Notes under the pieces: generated by a model
Seen by the model: only the letters and a program-made list of their open reading frames with translations
Told to the model about the DNA's origin: nothing
Database searches by the model: none
Program-made: the position numbers and the translations under genes
In this document: piece after piece, positions 8,388 through 20,218 of the stretch
Layout: the number at the start of each line of letters is the position of its first letter
Numbering within the stretch: the first letter of the stretch is position 1
Assembly (NCBI RefSeq): GCF_026183675.1
Contig: NZ_JAPIVK010000019.1
Location: forward strand, 1 to 53,004
Length of the DNA: 53,004 bases
Source of the DNA: Microbulbifer halophilus
Lineage (GTDB): Bacteria; Pseudomonadota; Gammaproteobacteria; Pseudomonadales; Cellvibrionaceae
Direction: 5' to 3'

Positions 8388-9143
8388 ATGACACTGACAA
8401 CATCCCTGCAAGACAAGGTGGCCCTGGTCACCGGTGCCAGCCGCGGTATCGGCGCGGCCATTGCCGACACCCTGGGCGCCCAGGGGGCAACGGTGATCGG
8501 CACCGCCACCAGCGAGTCGGGTGCGGAGAAGATCGCGGCGCGCTTCGACGAGAAGGGTATCGCCGGGGCCGGCAAGGTGCTGGACGTGACCAGCGCCGAC
8601 AGCCTGGAGGCACTGCTGGAATCCGTAAAAAGTGAATTCGGTGCGCCGACCATCCTGGTCAACAACGCCGGCATCACCAAGGACAACCTGCTGATGCGCA
8701 TGAAGGAAGAGGAGTGGGCGTCGGTCATCGAGACCAACCTGTCCGCCGTCTATCGCGTGTCGAAGGCCTGCCTGCGGGATATGGCCAAGGCGCGCTGGGG
8801 CCGCATCGTCAATATCAGCTCCGTGGTCGGCAGCATGGGCAATGCGGGCCAGAGCAATTACGCGGCAACCAAGGCGGGGGTGGCCGGTTTTGCGCGCTCC
8901 CTCGCCGCCGAGGTCGGCTCCCGGGGCATTACCGTCAATACCGTGGCGCCGGGTTTTATCGACACCGATATGACCAAGGTACTGCCTGAAGAGCAGCGCG
9001 AGGCACTGATGGGGAAGATCCCGCTGGGCCGCCTGGGCGCGCCGGAAGAGATTGCCTCGGTTGTTGCATTTTTGGCCAGTGACGCCGGCGGTTACGTCAC
9101 CGGGGAGACAATTCACGTGAATGGCGGCATGTATATGGCTTGA
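8388..9143 (+). CDS. fabG: 3-oxoacyl-ACP reductase FabG
   Basis: 251-aa short-chain dehydrogenase that reduces 3-oxoacyl-ACP with NADPH. The cofactor motif is VTGASRGIGAAIA near residue 15, followed by NNAGI and the catalytic Ser/Tyr/Lys in NISSVVGS and SNYAATKAG (about residues 140, 153 and 157). The C-terminal GETIHVNGGMYMA is the FabG signature. AGGAG lies 5' of the ATG. A short GAGGATTTTCCTC hairpin follows the stop. Confidence 0.97.
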   Translation: MTLTTSLQDKVALVTGASRGIGAAIADTLGAQGATVIGTATSESGAEKIAARFDEKGIAGAGKVLDVTSADSLEALLESVKSEFGAPTILVNNAGITKDNLLMRMKEEEWASVIETNLSAVYRVSKACLRDMAKARWGRIVNISSVVGSMGNAGQSNYAATKAGVAGFARSLAAEVGSRGITVNTVAPGFIDTDMTKVLPEEQREALMGKIPLGRLGAPEEIASVVAFLASDAGGYVTGETIHVNGGMYMA

Positions 9144-9224
9144 GGATTTTCCTCAAAAAATGACCATAATTTGCTGATTATTAAAGAATTTTTATGGAAG
9201 CTAATGGCTGTGAAAGGCTGTGCA

Positions 9225-9252
9225 TTACATCCCGAAAAAGTTGGGGTACAAT
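9225..9252 (+). promoter_or_regulatory. Predicted promoter of acpP
   Basis: TTACAT (9225-9230), 16-bp spacer, TACAAT (9247-9252), inside the 223-base AT-richer gap before acpP. A separate strong promoter for acpP fits the high abundance of this protein. Confidence 0.55.
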
Positions 9253-9366
9253 GCCGCCTCGCATTAACCAGAAGCTGTGTGAGCCGGTCGTTATCTCCGC
9301 AACTTAAGCGGTGTAAAACAACAACGACTACAACAGATTTTTATCCACTAGGAGTTGAATTGAATC

Positions 9367-9603
9367 ATGAGCAGCATTGAAGAGCGCGTTAAAAAGATCG
9401 TTGCTGAACAGCTGGGCGTAAAGGAAGAAGAGGTAAAGCCTGAAGCCTCATTTGTTGAAGATCTGGGCGCTGACTCCCTCGACACAGTTGAGTTGGTGAT
9501 GGCTCTGGAAGAGGAATTCGAGACCGAAATTCCCGACGAGGAAGCCGAGAAAATTACCACTGTTCAGCTGGCCATCGACTACATCAAGGAAAACCTTGGC
9601 TGA
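9367..9603 (+). CDS. acpP: Acyl carrier protein
   Basis: 78-aa acidic four-helix carrier protein of fatty acid synthesis. Ser37 in [11 protein letters not shown] is the 4'-phosphopantetheine site. Start [24 protein letters not shown] lies 5' of the ATG. It has its own promoter and is followed by a strong intrinsic terminator, so it is probably expressed well above its neighbours. Confidence 0.99.
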   Translation: MSSIEERVKKIVAEQLGVKEEEVKPEASFVEDLGADSLDTVELVMALEEEFETEIPDEEAEKITTVQLAIDYIKENLG

Positions 9604-9674
9604 GCCACGCTGAGTAGTTCAGGTTACGGGTAGCCGTCTGCACCCGCAGCCGCGAGCGAATATGAAAGTATCGC

Positions 9675-9714
9675 GAGAGCCGTTCTATGTCCCATAGTAC
9701 GGCTCTCCTTTTAT
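9675..9714 (+). terminator. Intrinsic terminator after acpP
   Basis: The nine-base stem GAGAGCCGT/ACGGCTCTC (9675-9683 with 9699-9707) has additional pairing in the loop (CTATG/CATAG) and is followed by CTTTTATT. Confidence 0.8.
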
Positions 9715-9817
9715 TGGCACCCAGTGGATGTGACCGCTTCCTGTCACTTCGTCGAAACAAAGTGAGACATCAGGTGTTGTGGTCGCTGGTGCAGAATTGA
9801 ATTTCGGGGGAACACGA

Positions 9818-11059
<1,242 letters not shown>

Positions 11060-11070
11060 CCGGCCGATTC

Positions 11071-11100
11071 GGCGCCCACCTTCCGGGGTGGGCGCCATTT
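11071..11100 (+). terminator. Hairpin after fabF
   Basis: Perfect 10-bp stem GGCGCCCACC/GGTGGGCGCC with a six-base loop, followed by ATTTCTC. The U-tract is weak, so it may attenuate rather than end transcription into pabC. Confidence 0.55.
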
Positions 11101-11116
11101 CTCACTCCGGGGACTC

Positions 11117-11877
11117 ATGTCAAAGCTCCCGCTCTACCTGCAGGATGGCGTAGCGACCGAAGCGCTGCCGCCGGACCCCAGTATCGACGATGGCCTGCTG
11201 GAAACCATGCGCTGCCAGAATGGCGCCATTCCCCTGTGGCCGCTGCACCGGGCGCGCCTGGCGCGCAGCGGTGTACTTACCGCCGGCGAACTGGACGCGA
11301 TAGAGCAGCCGTTGCAGCGGTTTGTCGTCACCTGCCCGCCGGGGGCCGCCAGGGCGAGGCTGCGTATCGGCCGGCTGGCCGGGCGGCGCTACTGGGATCT
11401 TACTCTGGCGGAGCTGGGACAGGCGCCCGGCCTGCAGCGGGGAGTCAGGCTCTTTCCCTGTGACGAGCGGCTGCCGGTAGGCAAATCTGCCAACCCGGGC
11501 TGCAAATTCCTGCAGCGGGCGCGATATAATCGCGCCGGAGAAGAGTTGCCCGCGGATGCCGACGACGGACTGATGCGGGACAGCGAGGACAGGGCGATCG
11601 AGAGCCTGCGCTGCAACCTGCTGGTGAGGCTCGACGGTCGTTGGCTGACGCCGCTGCTGGACCGCTGCGGCGTGCGCGGCGTGATGCGCGACTGGCTGGG
11701 CCGGCGCATCCCGCTGGAGGAGGTGGATATCCCGCTGGAACGGCTGCTCGGTGCGGAGGAGCTCGCCCTGTGTAACAGTGTTCGCGGCGTCCTGCCGGTG
11801 CGGGAACTGATCGATCACAGGGACTGGACACCCGGAGAAGAGACGCGCCGCCTGCAGCGGCTGATAGCAGAAGAGTT

Positions 11878-11884
<7 letters not shown>
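11117..11884 (+). CDS. pabC: Aminodeoxychorismate lyase PabC
   Basis: 255-aa PLP enzyme of class IV aminotransferase fold that forms 4-aminobenzoate for folate. It keeps DDGLLETMRC near the N-terminus, the PLP-lysine region GCKFLQRARYN (family KHLNR, somewhat diverged), the IESLRCNLLVRLDGRWLTPLLDRCGVRGVMRDWL block and the family C-terminus. GGGGACTC lies 5' of the ATG. Its position between fabF and mltG is the conserved proteobacterial one. Its partner pabB lies at 40-41 kb. Confidence 0.93.
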
Positions 11885-13607
<1,723 letters not shown>

Positions 13608-13707
13608 GGTGCGCCGTGCGCACCGCGGAGTTGGAGTCTTCTCCGGCCTTCCCGGTACGGCACGGTGCCCCCTGCGGTTTTATTTTTGCTAATTGACAGC
13701 GGAATTT

Positions 13708-14730
13708 ATGCAACCCGAACCGACCGATTCCCCCGCCATCCCCTCGCCACTGCCGTGGCAGGCGGAGCCGTGGCAGCGCCTCGGCGCCCAGTGGCGCGCC
13801 GGGCGCTGTCCGCACGCGCTGCTGTTCAGCGGCCAGGGGGGGCTGGGCAAGCGCCGCTTTGCCGAGGCTTTCGCCGCGCTCTCGCTCTGCGACCAGCCGC
13901 GCGACGGCCTGGCCTGTGGCAGCTGCCGCGGCTGCCGGCTGTGGCAGGCGGGATCGCACCCGGATTTCCTGCGGGTGGAACCGGAAAAGCCCGGCGGCCC
14001 GCTCAAGGTGGAGCAGATTCGCCGCCTGGGGGGCTTTGTCGACCGTACCAGCGGCCGCGAAGGGGCTCGGGTGGTGTGGCTGGCGCCGGCGGAGGCCATG
14101 AATATCAACGCGGCCAACGCGCTGCTGAAGAACCTCGAGGAGCCGTCGGCATCGGTGATTTTCCTGCTGATCACCGATTCGCCCTCGGGATTGCTGCCCA
14201 CCATCCGCAGCCGCTGCCAGTCGGTGGCCTTCCCGGCGCCCGCGGAGGAGCCGGCGCTGCGCTGGCTGCATGAGGGCGGTCTGGACGACTGCGCCGCCCG
14301 CCGCGCCCTGGCCGTGGCGGGGGGCGCGCCACTGCTGGCGGCCCGGCTCGCGGAGCCGGAATCGCGGGAGCTGCGGGACCAGTTCCTGGCGGATCTCACC
14401 GCCCTGGCGCAGGGCAGCACCGGCGCCGTGGCCCTGGCCGGCCGCTGGGAGACGCCCGGCGAAGCGGTGGAACTGAGCCGGTTACTACAGTTCTGGCAAC
14501 ACTGGATTGCGCAGATGCTGCGTGCGCGCAGTTGCGACCTGACCGCGGACGAAGAGATCATGGCCTTGCTGCAGCGGCTGCCGGGCAGTGGCAGCGACAG
14601 CCTGCGCCCGCTGTTCGGCTTCAGCGACCAGTTGCAGCAGGCGCGCCGGGCGCTGCTGGGCGGCTCCAACCCCAACAAGCGCCTGCTGGTCGAGGAATTG
14701 CTCATTCGCTGGGCGAAGCTGTACCGGTAG
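13708..14730 (+). CDS. holB: DNA polymerase III delta' subunit
   Basis: 340-aa clamp-loader subunit. The N-terminal ATPase-like fold has LLFSGQGGLGKRRFAEAFA, a degenerate P-loop as expected for delta', the zinc module CGSCRGCRLW, and the NAANALLKNLEEPSASVIFLLIT and LLPTIRSRCQ motifs. The ATG at 13708 follows AGCGGA; a TTG at 13693 would add five residues. It starts the classic holB-pilZ-tatD run. Confidence 0.93.
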   Translation: MQPEPTDSPAIPSPLPWQAEPWQRLGAQWRAGRCPHALLFSGQGGLGKRRFAEAFAALSLCDQPRDGLACGSCRGCRLWQAGSHPDFLRVEPEKPGGPLKVEQIRRLGGFVDRTSGREGARVVWLAPAEAMNINAANALLKNLEEPSASVIFLLITDSPSGLLPTIRSRCQSVAFPAPAEEPALRWLHEGGLDDCAARRALAVAGGAPLLAARLAEPESRELRDQFLADLTALAQGSTGAVALAGRWETPGEAVELSRLLQFWQHWIAQMLRARSCDLTADEEIMALLQRLPGSGSDSLRPLFGFSDQLQQARRALLGGSNPNKRLLVEELLIRWAKLYR

Positions 14731-14809
14731 GGTGCCGGGTCCCGCGATTCTGGACACAACCGGTACGCTCAGATAACTTACGGTCATTCGATAACAACGA
14801 GGTCCGGCT

Positions 14810-15163
14810 ATGAAAGCCATGGGGGGCGGTGCCCGCAACGGCATCCTTTCATTGAAGATTCAGGATAAATCCGTACTCTACGCGGCCTATATGCCGTTCG
14901 TGAAACACGGCGGGCTGTTTATCAGCACCGACAAGTCCTACGATCTGGGGGACGAGGTGTTCCTGCTGTTGAGCCTGATGGACGAGCCCGAAAAACTGCC
15001 CGTGGCCGGCAAGGTGATCTGGATCACCCCCGCCGGTGCCCAGGGCAACCGCACGCCGGGTATCGGTGTCCAGTTCAGCGACAAGGACAATGTCGCCCAG
15101 AACAAGATCGAAACATTCCTCGCCGGTTCGCTGGAATCCAGCCGGCCGACGCACACGCTATAG
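14810..15163 (+). CDS. pilZ: PilZ type IV pilus assembly protein
   Basis: 117-aa single PilZ-fold protein. Like Pseudomonas aeruginosa PilZ it lacks the RxxxR plus D/NxSxxG c-di-GMP-binding signature, having HGGLFISTDKSYDLGD and GKVIWITP...GIGVQF. Family knowledge: this form works in type IV pilus biogenesis through PilB and FimX rather than binding c-di-GMP. The holB-pilZ-tatD context is the same as in Pseudomonas. Confidence 0.92.
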   Translation: MKAMGGGARNGILSLKIQDKSVLYAAYMPFVKHGGLFISTDKSYDLGDEVFLLLSLMDEPEKLPVAGKVIWITPAGAQGNRTPGIGVQFSDKDNVAQNKIETFLAGSLESSRPTHTL

Positions 15164-15170
15164 TTGATTC

Positions 15171-15947
15171 ATGCTTGTAGACAGCCACTGCCATCTCGAT
15201 CGCCTCAAACTCGACAAGTTCGACGGGGGCCTGAACGAGGTACTCGACCTGGCCCGCAGCCGCGGCGTCAGCCAGTTCCTGTGCGTGGGTATCAGCCTGG
15301 ACAATGTCGACAGTGTGGTGGACATCGCGCAGCAGAACGACGATATCGTCTGTTCGGTTGGCGTCCATCCGCTGGATGTGGAATCCGGGCTCGCCGATGC
15401 CGACAAGCTGCTCGAACTGTCGCAGAAACCCAAGGTCGTGGCCCTGGGTGAGACCGGGCTGGACTACTACTACAGCACGGAAACCAAGGATATCCAGCGG
15501 CAGAGTTTCGCCGCCCATCTGCAGGCTGCCGGCCGCGCGGAGCTGCCGGTGATCATCCATACCCGCGATGCCCGCGAGGACACCATCGAGCTGATTCGCG
15601 AACACGGCGATCCGGAGCACGCCGGCGTTCTGCACTGCTTCACCGAAAGCTGGGAGATGGCCAAGGCGGCGATGGACCAGAACTACTACATTTCCCTGTC
15701 CGGTATCGTCACTTTCAAAAAGGCCGAAGAGCTGCGGGAAGTGGCGCGCAAGATACCGCTGGAGCGACTGCTGGTGGAGACGGATTCTCCCTACCTGGCG
15801 CCGGTGCCGTATCGCGGCAAGCCCAATATCCCCGCCTATGTGCGCGAAGTGGCGGAGTTCGTCGCCGAGCTGCGCGGTATTCCGTACGAGAAACTGGCCG
15901 AAATCACCAGCGAAAACTTTTACCGATTATTCCCCCGGGCTGCCTGA
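15171..15947 (+). CDS. tatD: TatD family metal-dependent DNase
   Basis: 258-aa TIM-barrel hydrolase with metal ligands in VDSHCHLD (residues 3-10), ALGETGLDYYYS, VIIHTRDA, LHCFTES and VETDSPYLAPVPYRGKPN. TatD enzymes are 3'-5' exonucleases acting on DNA during repair or degradation. It begins seven bases after pilZ. The holB-linked paralogue is often annotated YcfH. Confidence 0.93.
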   Translation: MLVDSHCHLDRLKLDKFDGGLNEVLDLARSRGVSQFLCVGISLDNVDSVVDIAQQNDDIVCSVGVHPLDVESGLADADKLLELSQKPKVVALGETGLDYYYSTETKDIQRQSFAAHLQAAGRAELPVIIHTRDAREDTIELIREHGDPEHAGVLHCFTESWEMAKAAMDQNYYISLSGIVTFKKAEELREVARKIPLERLLVETDSPYLAPVPYRGKPNIPAYVREVAEFVAELRGIPYEKLAEITSENFYRLFPRAA

Positions 15948-15997
15948 GCCCGGTTTCGGGATTGCCGCTTTATCGGCGGCATTCCTGTTTGCTTGAC

Positions 15998-16059
15998 GGA
16001 ATCCCCCTTTAATTTCGGAATCCCTTTAACCTTGGAATTCCCCTTAACCTTGGAATCCC
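15998..16059. repeat. Short tandem repeat before the dUTPase gene
   Basis: Units beginning GGAAT(C/T)CC at 15998, 16017, 16034 and 16052 are 17-19 bases long and share the pattern GGAATCCC-TTTAACCTT. They lie just 5' of the likely ATG at 16068. In the same frame they would encode a repetitive FNFGIPLTLEFPLTLE extension if translation began at 15993. Confidence 0.75.
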
Positions 16060-16067
16060 TCCCCAAA

Positions 16068-16709
16068 ATGTCCCAGGCAATGCAAACACAACTGCAGACC
16101 ATGCTCGCGCTGCAGGATCAGATCAATACGCTGGTCAACGACGACTGGCGCGCACAGAATTTCCCTTGGTACCGCGCCATCTGGGTCGAGAGTGCCGAGC
16201 TGCTCGAACATTACGGCTGGAAATGGTGGAAGAAACAGCAGCCGGAGTTGGACCAGGTCAAGCTGGAGCTGGTGGATATCTGGCATTTCGGGCTCAGCCT
16301 CGAACTGCAGCGGGGCGTACCGGAGCAAGTGGCAAAACAGATGCAGGCGGAACTGAAAGCAGGGCAGTGTGCTGCCGGCGACTTCCGCGAAAACCTGGAA
16401 AAATTCACCCTCAATACCCTGGCCAGCAAGCAGTTCGACTTGGCCGGGTTTGCGCAGTTGCTGGCGGATGTCGAGATGGCATTCGACGAGCTTTACCGGC
16501 GCTATGTGGGCAAGAATGTGCTCAACCGCTTCCGCCAGGATAACGGCTACAAAGACGGTAGTTACGTAAAAAACTGGCAGGGCAGGGAGGACAACGAACA
16601 CCTGGCCGAGATCGCCGCCGACCTGGATACCGGCGCCGACGATTACAGTGAGCAGCTCTACAGCGCCCTGCAGAGCCGCTATCGCGAAACCACCGCCGCC
16701 ACCAGTTGA
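16068..16709 (+). CDS. dUTP diphosphatase, dimeric all-alpha type
   Basis: 213-aa protein of the dimeric dUTPase / MazG-like superfamily, which hydrolyses dUTP to dUMP and so protects DNA from uracil. The metal-binding ExxE-ExxD signature is clear: Glu41 and Glu44 in AIWVESAELLEHYGWKWW, then Glu67 and Asp70 in KLELVDIWHF. The ATG at 16068 was chosen because the frame upstream to 15993 is a tandem repeat; ATG 16080 is also possible. It follows tatD after a small TGCCGC/GCGGCA hairpin. Confidence 0.85.
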   Translation: MSQAMQTQLQTMLALQDQINTLVNDDWRAQNFPWYRAIWVESAELLEHYGWKWWKKQQPELDQVKLELVDIWHFGLSLELQRGVPEQVAKQMQAELKAGQCAAGDFRENLEKFTLNTLASKQFDLAGFAQLLADVEMAFDELYRRYVGKNVLNRFRQDNGYKDGSYVKNWQGREDNEHLAEIAADLDTGADDYSEQLYSALQSRYRETTAATS

Positions 16710-16715
16710 ATCCCG

Positions 16716-16790
16716 CCTGTAGGAGCCTGCCTGCAGTCGAATGAGCGGGCCTGCGGCCCGCTTGCCGAGCTGGGGCTCGGCGCTCCCAGG
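16716..16790. repeat. REP-like palindrome
   Basis: Begins CCTGTAGGAGCC and ends GCTCCCAGG (outer pairing GGAGC/GCTCC). It holds two perfect inner hairpins, GCGGGCC/GGCCCGC (16745-16761) and GCCGAGC/GCTCGGC (16764-16781). The TGTAGGAGC start resembles REP elements of pseudomonads. It fills the gap between the dUTPase gene and mdh. Confidence 0.7.
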
Positions 16791-16811
16791 TGAAATTTCC
16801 CCGCAAATCTC

Positions 16812-16817
16812 TATAAT
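16812..16817 (+). promoter_or_regulatory. -10 box of mdh
   Basis: TATAAT 32 bases before the mdh GTG; no convincing -35 box is visible. Confidence 0.45.
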
Positions 16818-16848
16818 GCGGCCCGCTTACAAACGAGGGAGAACTATC

Positions 16849-17829
16849 GTGAAAGCACCTGTTCGTGTTGCTGTTACCGGCGCCGCCGGTCAGATCAGCT
16901 ATTCGCTGCTGTTCCGTATCGCCTCCGGCGAAATGTTGGGTAAAGATCAACCGGTTATCCTGCAGCTGCTGGAAATCACCCCGGCCCTGGAAGCCCTGAA
17001 GGGCGTGGCCATGGAGCTGGAAGACTGTGCCTTCCCGCTGCTCGCCGGTATTGTCCAGTCCGACGACGCCAATGTCGCCTTCAAGGATGCCGACTACGCG
17101 CTGCTGGTAGGCGCCCGCCCGCGCGGTCCGGGCATGGAGCGCAAGGACCTGCTGGAAGCCAACGCCGCCATCTTCTCCGCCCAGGGCAAGGCCCTGAACG
17201 ACGTCGCCTCCCGCGATGTGAAAGTGCTGGTGGTGGGCAACCCGGCCAACACCAACTCTCTGATTGCACAGCGCAATGCGCCGGACCTGGACCCGCGCAA
17301 CTTCACCGCCATGACCCGCCTGGACCACAACCGAGCGCTGTCGCAGCTGGCGAACAAGACCGAATCCAGCGTCAATGACATTACCCACCTGACCATCTGG
17401 GGCAACCATTCCTCCACCCAGTACCCGGATTTGCACCAGGCCAAGGTCGCCGGTGAGTCCGCGATCGAGAAGGTGGACCAGGAGTGGTACGAGAGCGACT
17501 TCATCCCCACCGTGCAGCAGCGCGGAGCGGCCATCATCAAGGCCCGCGGCGCCTCTTCTGCCGCCTCCGCCGCCAACGCCGCCATCGACCATATGCGCGA
17601 CTGGGCCCTGGGCACCGCCGAGGGCGACTGGACGAGCATGGGCGTCTACAGCGATGGCTCCTACGGTATCCAGGAAGGCCTGATCTACTCCTTCCCGTGC
17701 ACCTGCAAGAATGGCGACTGGGAAATTGTCCAGGGTGTCGACATCAATGACTTCTCCCGCAAGAAGATGACTGCCACCGAGCAGGAGCTGGCGGAAGAGC
17801 GCGACGCGGTAGCGCACCTGCTGCCGTAA
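16849..17829 (+). CDS. mdh: Malate dehydrogenase
   Basis: 326-aa NAD-dependent malate dehydrogenase of the citric acid cycle, type related to cytosolic and thermophilic MDH. The NAD-binding motif is [14 protein letters not shown] near residue 9, then [10 protein letters not shown], the substrate-binding Arg and catalytic Asp in [10 protein letters not shown], and the catalytic His in [14 protein letters not shown]. The GTG at 16849 with GAGGGAGAA upstream is preferred to a frame back to 16741, which runs through a REP element and the -10 box. Monocistronic. Confidence 0.96.
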   Translation: MKAPVRVAVTGAAGQISYSLLFRIASGEMLGKDQPVILQLLEITPALEALKGVAMELEDCAFPLLAGIVQSDDANVAFKDADYALLVGARPRGPGMERKDLLEANAAIFSAQGKALNDVASRDVKVLVVGNPANTNSLIAQRNAPDLDPRNFTAMTRLDHNRALSQLANKTESSVNDITHLTIWGNHSSTQYPDLHQAKVAGESAIEKVDQEWYESDFIPTVQQRGAAIIKARGASSAASAANAAIDHMRDWALGTAEGDWTSMGVYSDGSYGIQEGLIYSFPCTCKNGDWEIVQGVDINDFSRKKMTATEQELAEERDAVAHLLP

Positions 17830-17936
17830 CGGTCGAACCGCACGATTGAAAAAGCCGTACTGGTGCTGATACCAGTCAGTTAAGTTGAGCGATGTTTTGA
17901 TGGTGAAGTCACCGGGGCTTTGGTTGGCACCGGGAC

Positions 17937-18050
17937 GGCCCTGCTACCGGGTGCCCCCTTGCGAGACACGCCGTATATACATCCCTGTAGGCTTGTCTGC
18001 GAGGTCCCTCTCGCAGACAGTCTCGCAAGGGGGCACCCGGCATCAGGGCC
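17937..18050. repeat. Hairpin element with conserved core, copy 2
   Basis: The arms 17937-17965 and 18022-18050 are a 29-bp inverted repeat (27 of 29 paired) that begins GGCCCTGC and runs through CCGGGT into a variable stretch GCCCCCTTGC, then GAG. The 56-nt core (17966-18021) differs from copy 1 at about two positions and has the same internal 9-bp hairpin. It lies between mdh and the DUF2244 gene, same orientation as the other copies. Confidence 0.93.
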
Positions 18051-18153
18051 TTCGCCTCAACATCCCGGCTTCACCGACTGGCATTGCGCTCCGGTGCGGC
18101 TTTTAATGACCGGACTGCTACACTGAAATCAGGCAGTATCCGGACTAGATGTT

Positions 18154-18675
18154 ATGGTCACCGAAGTCGGCCGCACCTCCTCCCGCAGCGCCTGCATCCT
18201 GCTGCAACCCAACCAATCCCTGTCCTTCTCGGGCAATCTCTGGGTGTTCATCTCCCTGGTGGCGGTCTCCCTGGGAATCAGCCTGGCGTTTGCGATGGCC
18301 GGGGCCTGGATGATACTGCCGTTTGCCGGCCTCGAACTGCTGCTGCTGGGTATTCTCTTCGGTTATGTCTATATGGAGAGCACCCGGCGGGAAGTGATCC
18401 GGGTCAACGGCGAGCGGGTGGTATTGGACTGCTGCCGGGGCCACCGCCAGCAGAGTGTCTACCACCGGGAGTTTGTCCGCGACAGTCTCGATGTGCTGGT
18501 ACGCATGGGTGGTAGCGCCACCGAACCGGCCTCCGTCAGCTTCAGCGGGCCGGAGGGCTGCCTGGAAGTAGGGGGCTTCCTGACTGATGCCGAGCGCGCG
18601 GACCTGGTGCGCAAGCTCGGTCAGTGCGGTATCTGTGCCCGCAAGGAGCAGGGCTACCGGGTGCAGGAATTCTGA
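18154..18675 (+). CDS. DUF2244 family membrane protein
   Basis: 173-aa DUF2244 protein of unknown function. Two adjacent transmembrane segments (about residues 30-48 and 53-70: FISLVAVSLGISLAFAMAG and LPFAGLELLLLGILFGYVY) are followed by a soluble domain starting MESTRREVIRVNGERVVL. In other proteobacteria the family often neighbours respiratory genes; here it precedes bcp. No clear Shine-Dalgarno site. Confidence 0.75.
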   Translation: MVTEVGRTSSRSACILLQPNQSLSFSGNLWVFISLVAVSLGISLAFAMAGAWMILPFAGLELLLLGILFGYVYMESTRREVIRVNGERVVLDCCRGHRQQSVYHREFVRDSLDVLVRMGGSATEPASVSFSGPEGCLEVGGFLTDAERADLVRKLGQCGICARKEQGYRVQEF

Positions 18676-18704
18676 TCCCGGCCACAGCCTCATCCACTTT
18701 TCGC

Positions 18705-18710
18705 TATAAT
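18705..18710 (+). promoter_or_regulatory. -10 box of bcp
   Basis: TATAAT 40 bases before the bcp ATG, without a clear -35 box. Confidence 0.4.
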
Positions 18711-18749
18711 CCCCGGCCAGTTTTTCGTACCAACTCTACGGGGGTATTT

Positions 18750-19226
18750 ATGGCATTTCCCAAGATCGGCAATCTGGCGCCGGCCTTCACCCTGCGCAAC
18801 CAGAGCGGGGAGAAGGTTGCGCTGAAGGACTTCCGCGACAAGAGCAATGTAGTGCTCTACTTCTACCCCAAGGCCCTGACCCCGGGCTGTACCACCCAGG
18901 CCTGCGGTATCCGCGACAGCGCGGAGGATTTCGCCGCGCGGGATACGGTGGTGCTGGGCGTGAGCCCGGACCCCGAGGCCAAGCTGCAGAAGTTCATCGA
19001 CAAGCACGAGCTGAACTTCGACCTGCTCGCCGACGAAGAGCACAAGATCGCCGACAAATACGGCTGCTGGGGCCTGAAGAAGTTTATGGGCCGGGAGTAC
19101 ATGGGCCTCAAGCGCACCACCTTCATCATCGACAAAAGCGGCCGCCTGCGCCATATCATCGACAAGGTGAAGACCAAGACGCACCACGACGATGTGCTGA
19201 ACTGGATCGACGAACACCTCACCTGA
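18750..19226 (+). CDS. bcp: Peroxiredoxin, BCP/PrxQ type
   Basis: 158-aa thiol peroxidase that reduces H2O2 and organic hydroperoxides with thioredoxin. The peroxidatic Cys lies in YFYPKALTPGCTTQACGIRD and the resolving Cys five residues on, the atypical 2-Cys arrangement. Start MAFPKIGNLAPAFTLRNQ after ACGGGGG; the longer frame from 18624 overlaps the previous gene. A GC-rich stem CCGGGATC/GATCCCGG (19245-19265) follows but has no T-run. Confidence 0.94.
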   Translation: MAFPKIGNLAPAFTLRNQSGEKVALKDFRDKSNVVLYFYPKALTPGCTTQACGIRDSAEDFAARDTVVLGVSPDPEAKLQKFIDKHELNFDLLADEEHKIADKYGCWGLKKFMGREYMGLKRTTFIIDKSGRLRHIIDKVKTKTHHDDVLNWIDEHLT

Positions 19227-19656
19227 GTTCCAAGCTCCCCGCCTCCGGGATCCCCCCGATCCCGGGTCGGCTTGAGCCCACTCCTACTGCCCAGTCGACG
19301 GGCGATCAATAATTGTACGCAAATGGGGCGAGCAGGTATTCAACAGTCTTTTGTGACAGCTTCAAAAAAAAATGGCTGTCGCCCCTTGCATTCTGCTTTC
19401 TTGGTCTATACTGCAACCTGTGAAGGAAAGGTGCGCCGGTACCGGAGTTGGATTAGATAGGGAAGTTGCCGGAGCAGACAGTTTAAATTTTGTACAGCTC
19501 TGTGATAGATTCGGTGCCTGTTTCAGGTGCATCCCCGCACCCGGGTAGTAGCCCGCTCTCGTAAGCAGTATTTGGGGCAGGTTGAGGCAAAGGGGTACCG
19601 CAGGAAGCGGGCATAGAACAATAACTGCGGCTCACGGAACTTAAAGGAGCAGCTCG
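19227..19656. other. Intergenic region before the AraC-type gene
   Basis: 430 bases with no credible gene. It holds the GC-rich stem noted after bcp, an A-tract near 19365, a TATACT -10-like box at 19407-19412 and a long untranslated stretch, and AAAGGAGCAG just 5' of the next ATG. A long leader for the regulator gene is likely. Confidence 0.5.
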
Positions 19657-20103
19657 ATGAACCATATTCAGCCAGATCAAACCTCGCTTACAGAAGACAA
19701 ACCTCTTCAGCAGGCCAGGGTTTCCGGTGATCCCAATATTCTGGACCAGCTTCTGGCGCCGCCGGAAGCCACCAGTTTTGGTATTGCCGCGCGGGTAATT
19801 GACGTACTGGAACAGCGTATCGGCAAGGCCTCCCTGGCCATCCGTCCGGTGTCGTCTGACCTCAGCATGTCCACCCGCACACTCCAGCGCCGGCTGCAGG
19901 AGCACAGCCTGAGCTTCGCCTCGCTGCGCGACCACGTGCGCTTCCGCCACGCGGTCCATTTTCTGAAGGACACGGCGCTCAGTGTGGACGGTATTTCCCG
20001 GATCCTGGATTTCTCTGACAGAACCAGCTTCACCAGTGCCTTCAAGCGCTGGACGGGGATGTCGCCCACCGGCTATCGCCGCCAGGTGCGCCAGCGCTTC
20101 TGA
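19657..20103 (+). CDS. Small AraC-family transcription regulator (DNA-binding domain only)
   Basis: 148-aa protein whose last 100 residues are an AraC/XylS double helix-turn-helix: SLAIRPVSSDLSMSTRTLQRRLQEHSLSFASLRDHVR and the second HTH SVDGISRILDFSDRTSFTSAFKRWTGMSPTGYRR. The N-terminal 45 residues are too short for an effector domain, so ligand control is not evident. AAAGGAGC precedes the ATG. Target genes are unknown. Confidence 0.85.
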   Translation: MNHIQPDQTSLTEDKPLQQARVSGDPNILDQLLAPPEATSFGIAARVIDVLEQRIGKASLAIRPVSSDLSMSTRTLQRRLQEHSLSFASLRDHVRFRHAVHFLKDTALSVDGISRILDFSDRTSFTSAFKRWTGMSPTGYRRQVRQRF

Positions 20104-20149
20104 GAAACAGTCGGTGGGGGTCGGTCCCTGTGATCCGGCCCGCGCCACA

Positions 20150-20178
20150 TTGCCTCGGCAGTGCAAACCCGTTAGAGT
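20150..20178 (+). promoter_or_regulatory. Predicted promoter of yajC
   Basis: TTGCCT (20150-20155), 17-bp spacer, TAGAGT (20173-20178). Confidence 0.45.
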
Positions 20179-20218
20179 TGTCGGCAATTTTTAACAAGCT
20201 GACTCCTTGAGGATTTGC

